From Micropterix aruncella (taxonomy: Eukaryota > Arthropoda > Insecta > Lepidoptera > Micropterigidae): a DNA stretch of 64,000 nt. The notes under the pieces were generated by a model. It was not told the origin of the DNA and ran no database searches. It saw only the letters and a program-made list of their open reading frames with translations. The DNA lies in NCBI GenBank assembly GCA_944548615.1, contig OX155954.1, positions 6,878,924-6,942,923 on the forward strand, given 5' to 3'. The translations under genes and the position numbers were made by a program. Of the stretch, positions 58,401-64,000 are shown piece after piece (the first letter of the stretch is position 1; every line of letters starts with the position of its first letter).

Positions 58401-61400
58401 CAAGTTTGAAGTGATTTGTGCGTATACCATCTAACCCGGGTGAAGAATCATCTTTCAGATTTTTTATGGTTTTATAATAGTAATAAAATCAAAAACGTGT
58501 TTTGCGCGTGTGCGGCAACACCTGCATCCGCTAAAAAGTCGTATACAATCGATGTACAATCTACATCATTCAAACACATCAAAAGCCTGTTTATTTGAGC
58601 TGGGTTCATAGCATGACTTGTGCTCAAACACCAACGCAGCTTTTTTGATGCTTTCCGCTAAAAGAAGAGCGCTACATACAAAACGTTTAAAAATCGGCAA
58701 CATTTGTATTTTCAGCGGATAGTTGTCTGGGAGATTTTAAATCTGATGAAATATTTACTGTATTCGAGGTGGCTATGTTTAGAAATATTTCTGCTAATGT
58801 GTTATTAGATGCATTGAAATTAGGACATACCGAAATGATCGGGAATGAACTACTTTGGGATAAACTAGAAACACACATCATACTAGTACGTGAACACTGG
58901 TATTTAATTTGCCTAACGCAGTTTACAACTAGGGTAATATATAGGGTATTAAATTGCCAATGCCATACTTAAAGGTGTCATCGGCGAACCCGTCACCAGA
59001 AAGTTTTAACTATATTTGATCGTACTGTCTCCCGTGAGTTGAACTTGGGACGAAACAGTCCACAGTCTAGTTACGCCACTCGCCCGAAAGAGACCAACGC
59101 CCTACAGCGAGATAACCAGGTTAATCACCAAGCGGGCCGCCACCGCGTCCTTACTTCCAATTGCAACCAGATTACTCCGGTCTCCCGAGTGGTTACAGGT
59201 TTGAGGTCGCTTGCGCGGTCCTCTCTCTTACGTTTGATACGGTGTCTACCGAATCTATCGCGGACCACGGCGTCCTTTGCCCGGCTTTTCACCCGGAATC
59301 GGGTAGCCGAATGGTGGTTTTAAGAGCAGTTACTGATAGCATTTTCCGGCGAAACTGATAGCTATTTACTTGGCCATCTATATTGATATATAACATCTCA
59401 CATCTGTATAACATTGATATGGGCTCGATTGCATTTCTCTTGAACTAAAATTGGAAATTTGTTCATGTGAACGAGACAGAGCAGTACGTCAGAGCGGAAT
59501 GTGAAATGAACGGTTGTCATTTTTCCGAATTAAAACTACCCTCCGAAGATAAAGCAGCTAAATCTAACACCGCACGAAATGTATTTAGACTTATTTAGGC
59601 GTCTATAAGTTCGATAGGTAGTTTTGGTGCGGGAAAATCGACGATAGTTTATTTCATATTCCTTACGTATTGCTCTGTCTCGTTCGGTTGAACTTAGTTC
59701 CTATTCAAGTTCACGAAGAAACGCAATCGGGCCCAGTGACTGTTTTTTATAAGGGACTGATCGACTATATAATCCCATTATTTAACCAACCATAACACAT
59801 TAAACTATTAGTGACGTCTATCGCATTTTTATATAGGCTGATTTCTGCAATCTATTAGTCTATTTGTATTTTAAAACGCCTAATTATTATGTATTGAAAC
59901 CTGTAAACAAACTTAATTGACCTTTTACGTAAATCCGTTTACGTAGACCTCTTTATGTAAATAATAATAAAATAATGAGCTTTTATTTAGTAATTCGTTT
60001 GTTATTATATTATTACTTTATATTTAGATAGTATACAGCATAGGCAGTTTAGAACGCCAAACATTGCGATACAGATCATATGAGAAGATTAATCAGTGTT
60101 TGGAACTGTATGTGCCATCTACACGTTACGTTTCAAAGGAATATCCTAGCTGCCAAAACGTGGTACAACACTAAGCAATATAATAATCTATATATCTATA
60201 ATCTGTGTAAGATGACACGTATAAGTACTTTTAAAAACGCTAGCGCTGGGTTCGGATGGGTTTGTATATTTATTAATTGTTTTTTTATTATATTTTTTAT
60301 TTTTTTAACAATATAACAGAATTACCATCAAAATCATTGTAAAGTAGCTGAACTAGGTAATACTTAAAAAAAAACACAAACCGAACACCATATTGAAACG
60401 TTAAATCTATTCAGATGTAATTATGTCATTTACGGCAAAAAAATAAAGCGAAGAGGACTAGCAATGATCTGGTGCTGCTGAGAGAAATCCATTTACATAA
60501 GTGGCGAAGCGTGCGCGCCAACGTATTCCATTTAATAAGATTGGTGCATGTGGAGGACGGCTCCACAAACAGACGGTACGTACAAGCGCGAAGATATGAA
60601 GATGTGACAGCTGTCAGTTTCATAACCTTAGGGTTCCAAAGCTGGGAGCTGCAATATTTAATCAGCTGATCCAAACGACAAATAAAACTATAAGCGAAAA
60701 AAAATCGAATCGGATAATACGTTTAAAAGTTACAGCCCCTTAAATCATTCAGCTTTAAATTTTGTAACCCTAGACGCACAGTTCGATTTCAAAAAGCCTT
60801 TCGATATTTTTCGTATTAATTTGGATAGCTAATAAAAAAATGGTGGTCATGCAGATAAAGATACAATTGCTCGTTCATCCGTTTGTATGACAGCTCCCTC
60901 ACTTGGTTAATGAACGGTCTCCAAAATCTAATCAGCTCTTCCCATTGATGGATATAAGATTGGCGAAAGAATATTCGAAGTTAGACAACGTGTTCTTGAT
61001 ATATTAATGACTCGGAGATCGATTTTTTCATTGTCTGGTTTTAAAAGTATTAAAACGAGGAAAAAAATGTTTTTGAGCCAAATCTATCTATATATGATTG
61101 TTTTTGATGAACTTAATACGCGTTACGCTCGCATTGGTTTGCAATTGGGCCATAGCTAGCGTAATTATTTTAACCATTAAAAGCAAAGTTAAATTTAACC
61201 TAAAAAATGCTGCCTCAAACCTTCCCAGACGAAAAGCTTTATCCGCTCATTGGCATCACTCCCCCAGCAATACATCTTGATGCCCCGGCTTATTCAGAAC
61301 GCCTGAAGGTGATAGATGACCCAAGACACCATATGCATGGGCAAGAACCACACCACGATCGCTTCAAATCGCCGCATACTCAATTGAGAGCATCACTTGC

Positions 61401-62293
61401 CGAGGATGTAAAGTAAGAGACAGCCACGGGCTCCCATCTCCCCTATATCACCTGGTGTAGTCTGATCAGACAAGACAAGATTCCGAGTCAATCTCGTTGG
61501 CTGGGACTACACAGAGAACCCAACATGCAACTGTGAAACTGCAGGATGAAGAGCACCTACGATTTTGCGCGCAGCTGTCAATCCCGATCACACAATAGGG
61601 TCTATAAGAGGCGAACGACTTGGTCATCCAGGTCGCATATTTTTGGAGAGATGTGTCCTAACCTTGCCCTGGATACAAACAACGAAGGAACAGCGCTCAG
61701 AAAGCTAAGGATTTTTAAGAGCAGAAAAACAATGAGTTGATGAACCATTTGAGTCTTTATGATTTCTATACCCCCAGGAACCAAAGGCACGTATGCTGCA
61801 TGGTCAGCGGTTTCAAGAGCTAGAATAAGCTGTGCAGGGAATTACTGTTTCAACGGTTGATTCAGGAGAAATTTGAAATACATATATTTTAATTGAGGGT
61901 ACTTCGAAAAAGGTTATTCAATCAGTTATTTTTCGATTGTAGTTTTTCCTATTCCCGATCATTTCGGCGTGCTTCACGTAACACACTAACTTTGTTTAGT
62001 TATGCAATTTTATAACAGCATTTCAAATCGCTTCTATAACGGAAATCTTAAAAAAAAAAGAAAAATCCAACATAGGTACCTGTTTTGGAGTAGGACCTAT
62101 CGCCGCTGCCGGGCCTCTCGCTGTAACCGGTATACCTCGCATTGCTGAGGTCCTGAAGGAGGTTATCCAACTCAGAAAGGTTGTTAGTGACAGGTTTTAA
62201 ACCAGCTCGACCCAAGCTTCCGCTGTTCGGAGATTGATGGCTGTCCGAGTACTTCTGCATCGGTATTAGCTTCTCCTGGTTCTGGTATGTTGG
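34176..62293 (-). CDS. Pax: Paxillin (focal-adhesion LD/LIM adaptor), lacking only the 5' exon(s)
   Basis: Paxillin is a scaffold at integrin adhesions: LD motifs bind FAK/vinculin-type partners, and LIM domains direct it to adhesions. Exons in transcription order: 62293-62080 (LD2), 47309-47183 (LD3), 46296-46116 (LD4), 42080-41679 (LD5, LIM1), 41603-41373 (LIM2, first half of LIM3) and 34442-34176 (rest of LIM3, LIM4, stop). All junctions are GT..AG and the phases interlock. LD motifs: [40 protein letters not shown] and [15 protein letters not shown] exons are GC-rich against AT-rich introns. The LD1/start exon is beyond 62293. An alternative last exon lies at 41301-41206. The introns of 6.9 and 14.8 kb are filled with transposons. 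Confidence 0.97.
35270..35450 (-). pseudogene. Diverged RLE retrotransposon copy E, left piece
   Basis: CTTGTCGAATTGGGTCAGGC (near 35399) matches the RT coding region of copy C at about 36780 (CTTGTCGAACTGGGTCAGGC). The matching RT sequence resumes at about 38940, on the other side of the MITE and copies C/D, so this is the separated left piece of copy E. Confidence 0.6.
35506..35539. repeat. 34-bp near-perfect palindrome
   Basis: AAAAGGTACCC and CACAATTGTG sit opposite GGGTACCTTTT around a centre at AATT. A related CCCACAATTGTGTGGG lies at about 38917, beyond the far end of the MITE. The two may therefore be the ends of one additional foldback element that received the MITE. Confidence 0.55.
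35739..38500 (-). mobile_element. RLE non-LTR retrotransposon copy C, nearly full length with internal deletion
   Basis: The reading frame starts at ATG 38294 with [19 protein letters not shown], a C2H2 finger (C-x2-C-x12-H-x4-H) as found at the N-terminus of R2-group elements. Reverse transcriptase follows, with [26 protein letters not shown] and FADDLTF. Just after FKFLGRK about 0.84 kb present in copy A (equivalent to about 11875-12718) is missing. This removes the thumb-side region and the CCHC knuckle and shifts the frame. The endonuclease part continues in another frame at 36514-35903 ([22 protein letters not shown]). The 3' UTR ends near 35739; a 5' leader of about 200 bp is visible. 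It cannot make a complete protein. Confidence 0.88.
38506..38668 (-). mobile_element. RLE retrotransposon copy D, 3' UTR only
   Basis: About 160 bp equal to the 3' UTR of copies A-C, ending in the same GGCAGCTCCGTTTGTATTTT terminus. Its 3' end abuts the 5' leader of copy C in the same orientation, forming a head-to-tail pair inside the MITE. Confidence 0.85.
39080..39950 (-). repeat. Seven-unit tandem array derived from reverse-transcriptase sequence
   Basis: GCCTGAGATGCCA starts at 39200, 39322, 39443, 39565, 39686, 39808 and 39929, so spacing alternates 122 and 121 bp. Odd and even units differ (CACATAAGAAGCC against TATAAGAAGTC), which makes a 243-bp dimer the higher-order unit. Each monomer corresponds to the RT region reading [20 protein letters not shown] in copy A. 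A coding segment of a retrotransposon has thus become satellite-like. Confidence 0.85.
40220..40639 (+). mobile_element. LINE 3' fragment with 12-bp target-site duplication
   Basis: The + strand reads [20 protein letters not shown], a TGA in place of the usual Trp, then [32 protein letters not shown] and [16 protein letters not shown]. This is the C-terminal tail of an endonuclease-reverse transcriptase LINE. AAGGAATATCAT at 40208-40219 is repeated at 40640-40651, and the copy ends in GAA repeats. It therefore inserted by target-primed reverse transcription into copy E, 5'-truncated from the start. Confidence 0.8.
41206..41301 (-). CDS. Pax: Alternative paxillin terminal exon (three-LIM isoform)
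   Basis: Only 71 bases after the donor of the LIM2/LIM3 exon, an ATTAG acceptor is followed by a 31-codon frame: [19 protein letters not shown], then [12 protein letters not shown] and TGA. It starts in phase 0 with Asp-Cys, like the regular last exon (DCRQPF). It completes LIM3 (C-x2-C, 18 residues, C-x2-C) and then stops with an acidic tail, so this isoform would lack LIM4. An AATAAA lies downstream on the - strand at 41058-41053. No transcript evidence is available here. Confidence 0.75.
   Translation of the reverse strand, partial: DCKLPVQGKSFYAMEGKPVCPKCVGVDEDDE
41373..41603 (-). CDS. Pax: Paxillin exon with LIM2 and first half of LIM3
   Basis: The acceptor TTTCAG precedes 41603 and the donor GTAAAT follows 41373; both are phase 0. 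Reads [36 protein letters not shown] and [19 protein letters not shown] and ends HPNCFVCR. It can be spliced to 41301 or to 34442. Confidence 0.95.
41679..42080 (-). CDS. Pax: Paxillin exon with LD5 and LIM1
   Basis: The acceptor CCGCAG precedes 42080 and the donor GTAAGA follows 41679. It reads [20 protein letters not shown], the LD5 motif [20 protein letters not shown], then LIM1 ([37 protein letters not shown]) and the first cysteines of LIM2 ([10 protein letters not shown]). It is GC-rich. Confidence 0.95.
42647..43725 (+). pseudogene. RNase H-bearing LINE fragment (same family as 51805-54936)
   Basis: The + strand reads [66 protein letters not shown] and [15 protein letters not shown]. 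These are the RNase H domain and C-terminal region of the element at 51805-54936. Frameshifts, an internal deletion after CRFCQ and a TGA in NH*NN mark it as dead. ACGAAACTACAA (42635) and ACGAAATTACAA (43726) are a probable, slightly diverged target duplication. Confidence 0.82.
44775..45065 (+). pseudogene. LINE reverse-transcriptase core remnant
   Basis: Short + strand pieces [20 protein letters not shown] and [19 protein letters not shown] correspond to RT motifs 4 to 6. The FADD motif and LLTEA wording match the CR1/L2-like element at 56350-58475, so it is a degraded relative in the paxillin intron. Confidence 0.6.
45720..45960 (+). repeat. Dispersed repeat family P, copy 1 (short)
   Basis: Shares ATATTTGTGGTTTATATATT, ATTTCCGGAA, TCAGACCTTTCATTT, TATGTTAATTTATT and GGACATTTAGACAACTA with copies at 49655 and 51110. 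It stops earlier than they do. It is non-coding. Confidence 0.75.
46116..46296 (-). CDS. Pax: Paxillin exon with LD4
   Basis: The acceptor CATTAG precedes 46296 and the donor GTACAT follows 46116. It reads [37 protein letters not shown] and [16 protein letters not shown]. The LD4 motif is almost identical to vertebrate paxillin, where it binds GIT/FAK-type partners. It begins in phase 2 and ends in phase 0. Confidence 0.95.
47183..47309 (-). CDS. Pax: Paxillin exon with LD3
   Basis: The acceptor GCGTAG precedes 47309 and the donor GTGAGT follows 47183. It reads [20 protein letters not shown], then [20 protein letters not shown]. The leucine-acid helix TVDSLLDQL is the LD3-type motif, and a serine-rich linker precedes it. 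Confidence 0.93.
47479..48132 (+). mobile_element. Possible LTR (about 650 bp) with adjacent primer-binding-like site
   Basis: The stretch starts TGTAACGG and ends GTGACA, followed by TCGGTGCCCCCAGC. This order (TG..CA long repeat, then a GGTGCCCC tract) resembles a gypsy-type LTR and primer-binding site. No second LTR, gag or pol is seen, and no flanking duplication was found. Composition differs from the surrounding AT-rich intron. Confidence 0.3.
48133..49654. other. Paxillin intron DNA without recognised content
   Basis: AT-rich DNA with small GC-richer islets (for example about 48590-48670). Short ORFs on both strands lack family signatures. Confidence 0.4.
49655..50085 (+). repeat. Dispersed repeat family P, copy 2
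   Basis: Aligns over some 420 bp with 51110-51540, from ATTAAAAAGAATAAAAA through GACACTCGGGATGACATAAC, AGTTATGGTGGAATAAAG and AAACGGAAA to TTGTTGGGCAGTC. Same orientation as the other two copies. The class is unknown; it could be the 3' end of a LINE or a Helitron-like element. Confidence 0.8.
50172..50460 (+). repeat. Short internal duplications
   Basis: ACCTTTATCTACATATCTGT occurs twice (about 50198 and 50220). A block with TAGTCCGTTCTAAGTTTCAC, GGGCTGCTGCACCCAGGGTT and AGCT recurs with changes about 120 bp later (near 50397). Confidence 0.65.
50790..50811 (+). repeat. (GTT)n microsatellite
   Basis: Seven uninterrupted TTG/GTT units in the paxillin intron. Confidence 0.85.
51110..51540 (+). 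repeat. Dispersed repeat family P, copy 3
   Basis: Same content and orientation as 49655-50085, with around a tenth of positions changed by eye. It ends just upstream of the RNase H-bearing LINE insertion. Confidence 0.8.
51805..54936 (-). mobile_element. Non-LTR retrotransposon with RT and RNase H (R1/LOA/I group), 5'-truncated
   Basis: A single open frame of about 1010 codons (stop at 51900-51898) runs to the 5' break. It begins inside the end of the APE endonuclease (SDHRQITF) and has RT motifs [58 protein letters not shown] and YADDLVV. RNase H follows ([43 protein letters not shown]), then a terminal CCHC knuckle ([18 protein letters not shown]). AAAGTACACCCTA at 51792-51804 is repeated at 54937-54949, a 13-bp target duplication. 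The first Met of the open frame lies in the duplication and is not the element's start. The 3' tail is of the AAATAAAAATA type. ORF1 and most of the endonuclease are missing. Confidence 0.92.
55195..55690 (+). repeat. Diverged tandem duplication, period about 260 bp
   Basis: The blocks at about 55389 (GCTATCGCTAATATGATAGC) and 55648 (GCTATCGCTAATATGACAGC) are each followed by AACAC and AGCTTCCTTTA. CACCTCGCGC near 55205 matches CACCACGCGC near 55470. Very AT-rich, with palindromic ATAATTGATA-type motifs upstream (55028-55140). Confidence 0.6.
55869..56349 (+). mobile_element. Harbinger-like DNA transposon, internally deleted
   Basis: CATCCACTACACCACTCGCG at 55870 is matched by the complementary CGCAAGTAGTGTAGTGGATG ending at about 56349, giving terminal inverted repeats about 480 bp apart. 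A start codon at 56011 opens [20 protein letters not shown] shifted frame downstream reads [17 protein letters not shown], like the RRWW block at the N-terminus of PIF/Harbinger transposases. The catalytic part is missing. Confidence 0.55.
56350..58475 (-). mobile_element. CR1/L2-like LINE, 5'-truncated and frameshifted
   Basis: On the - strand the RT begins near [14 protein letters not shown] (58440), then [79 protein letters not shown] and a C-terminal region ending VCKAYV (stop at 56927-56925). A frameshift near 57985-58030, just after [10 protein letters not shown], separates two overlapping open frames. A poly(A)-like tail appears as a T run at 56350-56376. APE endonuclease and ORF1 are absent. 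Confidence 0.85.
58476..59340. other. Paxillin intron segment of unknown content, partly GC-rich
   Basis: From about 58980 to 59340 the sequence is markedly GC-richer, with two overlapping + strand open frames (59039-59323 and 59161-59358) that lack recognisable motifs. They could be eroded transposon coding sequence. I do not assign a function. Confidence 0.3.
59345..60190 (+). repeat. Dispersed repeat family Q, copy 1
   Basis: Aligns in order with 62828-63425: GCGAAACTGATAGC, TTGGCCATCTAT, CTATCGCATTTTTATATAGG, TATTGAAACCT, AGAAGATTAATCA, GCCATCTACA and GCCAAAACGT. Same orientation. This copy is longer because of additional sequence around 59400-59740. Confidence 0.65.
60430..61090. other. 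Paxillin intron DNA without recognised content
   Basis: An 82-codon - strand frame (60674-60426) and an opposing + frame are present. Neither has a family signature or conserved splice context. Confidence 0.35.
61100..61800 (+). pseudogene. LINE reverse-transcriptase C-terminal remnant
   Basis: The + strand reads [20 protein letters not shown] and [13 protein letters not shown], then [11 protein letters not shown] with a stop. These match the - strand remnant at 6950-7430 (shared [12 protein letters not shown]; both end in a cysteine-rich tail and IFLER/FWRD region). It is broken by several stops. Confidence 0.5.
62080..62293 (-). CDS. Pax: Paxillin exon with LD2
   Basis: The acceptor TAACAG precedes 62293 and the donor GTACCT follows 62080 (phase 1). 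It reads [20 protein letters not shown], then [20 protein letters not shown] and [10 protein letters not shown]. The LD2 helix [12 protein letters not shown] is close to vertebrate LD2 (NLSELDRLL...). It is the first paxillin exon visible; transcription enters from beyond the window. Confidence 0.94.
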
Positions 62294-62579
62294 CTGTTAA
62301 AGGAGGAAAACGCTTTAGGTTAGTTGCGAAATATTTTAAAGATGAACTACGGATAAAAGTGCGTCTTATTTTAACTACTGCGCTATCAAAGTAACAGTTT
62401 TATTTAGGAATAAATTAAATTGTTCAAATTATCTGCAAATATTTTTCGATTAAAAATAAGATGTCCTCTGCCAGCTTTCTCGTTCACTCATGAACAATAT
62501 TTATTACTGTGAGGTATTTTCAAGATCCTCATGGAATGGACAACTATTTGAAATGATTCCTGTAGACTATACATTTTAG

Positions 62580-62800
62580 AGCCAGGAGCAGCAATCTTCT
62601 CTTATGCTCGAGAAAGCACAGAAATAATTTCTAAGGTACCTCTGGAATATGGATACTATACATGGTTATACCACATTGCGTTCATTCTGGGAATGCTGAG
62701 CATCAACAGCCTAGATCTCAGAAGAAGAGTATTACCATTGACTATATATGGTATTAGATTACTCAATGCCATAGTACGTTTAGGCAACCCGTCGACGCCA
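62580..62800 (+). pseudogene. LINE C-terminal remnant
   Basis: Pieces of the form LEKAQK-FLRYLWNMDTIHGY and, in other frames, SLDLRRRVLPLTIYGIRLLN resemble the tail of jockey/CR1-type reverse transcriptases (xxQKxFLRYL ... SLxxRRxxxxL). Heavily mutated. Confidence 0.4.
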
Positions 62801-62827
62801 GTGACATGCAGATAGCGTTGATAGCGT

Positions 62828-63425
62828 TGCCAGGCGAAACTAACAGCAATTTATTTGGTCATCTATGATAATACTGATAATGAATGTTTTTTTATAAAGC
62901 TCTGATTGATTATAAAACCCCAAAAAAATAACCAATGATAATAATAGTAACATTAGATTATTAATGCTATCTATCGCATTTCGTTATAGGCTGAATACAT
63001 CACAGAAATAATACGTAGAGATAGATGAGAATTGTATGTCTATCTGTACATTAAAGTGCGTAATTAAAACGTATTGAAACCTTTATACCGAATAAAAAAT
63101 TGACATCGTTATGTAAATAATATTAAAATGATAAGAGCTATAATTCAAAATCTCATTTTTAATTATTATTATATCATTCTTTTTTTTGAAAAAGGATACC
63201 GTATAGGCGTGTTTAGAGCGCCATCTGCAGTGCTCCGCCATACTGCCGTCACAGTATTTGCCGCACCGCCAACGTTATTAAAAATAAGAGAAGATTAATC
63301 AATGTATGAAACCAATGAAATCAATGTATGAAGATTAATCAATGCCATCTACAGTTTGCGTTTCGTACTCAAATCCTAACTGTCAAAACGTAGTAGGGCA
63401 ATGAGCAATCTAATACCCTATTATA
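62828..63425 (+). repeat. Dispersed repeat family Q, copy 2
   Basis: Partner of 59345-60190, shorter, with a local duplication of AGATTAATCAATG near 63292-63345. It lies between paxillin LD2 and the upstream edge of the window. Confidence 0.65.
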
Positions 63426-63512
63426 TAATCAATGGTTTTACTAACAACTCATTTCCAAAAGCTGATCCATGGAGATATCTAAAATAGACATTTTTCAAAA
63501 GGTTTGCTTATA

Positions 63513-63868
63513 CAGACTGAGCCTAAATTAACCGGTATCCATGTAATAAATCAGTACGAACAATCAAGCAACTTTTGATAAAAAAAATGTGGAAAAGAGA
63601 CAAATAAATTAAAATATATATTATAAATATTTTTTTTGTAAAAGGTATAAAAAGCGTTGAGCGCGCTGCGCCATCTAGCGGTAGGTAAAATATCGCGAAT
63701 ATTGTTTACTCCCGATATTTTAGTTACTACTAGATGGCGCAGCGCGTTCAACGATTCTCAAAGTTTTTTCACAAGTTAAGTTTTTTACAATATTTATATC
63801 ACAAGTTGTTTATTTGCTCGTATTGATAAACCCACTTTAAGGATGCCAATTAATTTAAACTCATCTGT
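63513..63868. mobile_element. Intact TA-flanked foldback MITE
   Basis: The element is almost entirely one large inverted repeat. CAGACTGAG at the left faces CTCATCTG at the right; ATCAGTACGAACAA faces TTGCTCGTATTGAT; TTGAGCGCGCTGCGCCATCT faces AGATGGCGCAGCGCGTTCAA. A central spacer of about 40 bp remains. TA borders both ends. It shows the original form of the split copy at 35566-38874. Confidence 0.8.
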
Positions 63869-64000
63869 ATATTCTCGATAATTTCAAACGACAAAGATTA
63901 CCCCTTTCGATTCCGTTGGGACGTGCAATAACTCTCCTAAACGAAACGGCATCAATAAACACATTTTGTTTGAAAATAAATCGAGTTTTTTTACGCCGTT

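Noticed and set aside
59039..59358. Host gene from overlapping + strand ORFs in a GC-rich block
   Set aside because: No recognisable domain, splice context or conservation; probably eroded transposon sequence.

Overview
This is nuclear DNA of an arthropod, most probably an insect. It is AT-rich and intron-rich, with GT..AG introns, and densely filled with non-LTR retrotransposons and foldback or MITE elements. I cannot fix the insect order from the sequence. Nothing bacterial (operons, Shine-Dalgarno sites, CRISPR arrays) is present.

Four conserved host genes form the skeleton. (1) The 3' two-thirds of the gene for AP-1 gamma-adaptin runs on the + strand from 2880 to 22067 (12 conventional exons seen; the 5' exons lie before the window). 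(2) CSN5, the JAMM deneddylase of the COP9 signalosome, is complete on the - strand (25659 to 23004, two exons) and converges on AP-1 gamma. (3) Xbp1, the unfolded-protein-response bZIP factor, is complete on the + strand (27614 to 30729). It carries the IRE1 splice hairpin, a frame-switched activator form and a C-terminal arrest-peptide-like tail in the unspliced form. (4) Paxillin runs on the - strand from 62293 down to 34176 (LD2 to LD5 and LIM1 to LIM4; the LD1 exon lies beyond the window). It has a second possible last exon at 41301-41206 that would give a three-LIM isoform.

Most of the remaining DNA is mobile. An RLE-type (R2/NeSL-group) non-LTR retrotransposon family is present in at least five copies: A at 10363, B at 24163, C at 35739, D at 38506 and an old diverged copy E split around 35270 and 38940. 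Other LINE groups include an RNase H-bearing element with a 13-bp target duplication at 51805-54936 and a partner fragment at 42647, a CR1/L2-like element at 56350-58475, and several older fragments. DNA-transposon relics include hAT, a YqaJ-domain element, a Harbinger-like element, TA-flanked foldback MITEs, and a poorly described element with repeated ACCACGTAACCC motifs around a DUF7869-like relic. The paxillin intron between LIM3 halves holds insertions nested several layers deep. One layer is a seven-unit tandem array made from a piece of reverse-transcriptase coding sequence.

The host genes do not form a functional cluster: they act in clathrin-coated vesicle sorting, cullin regulation, ER stress and focal adhesion. 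The most interesting host observations are the apparently long IRE1 intron of Xbp1, the alternative paxillin terminus and a candidate 18-nt AP-1 gamma microexon.
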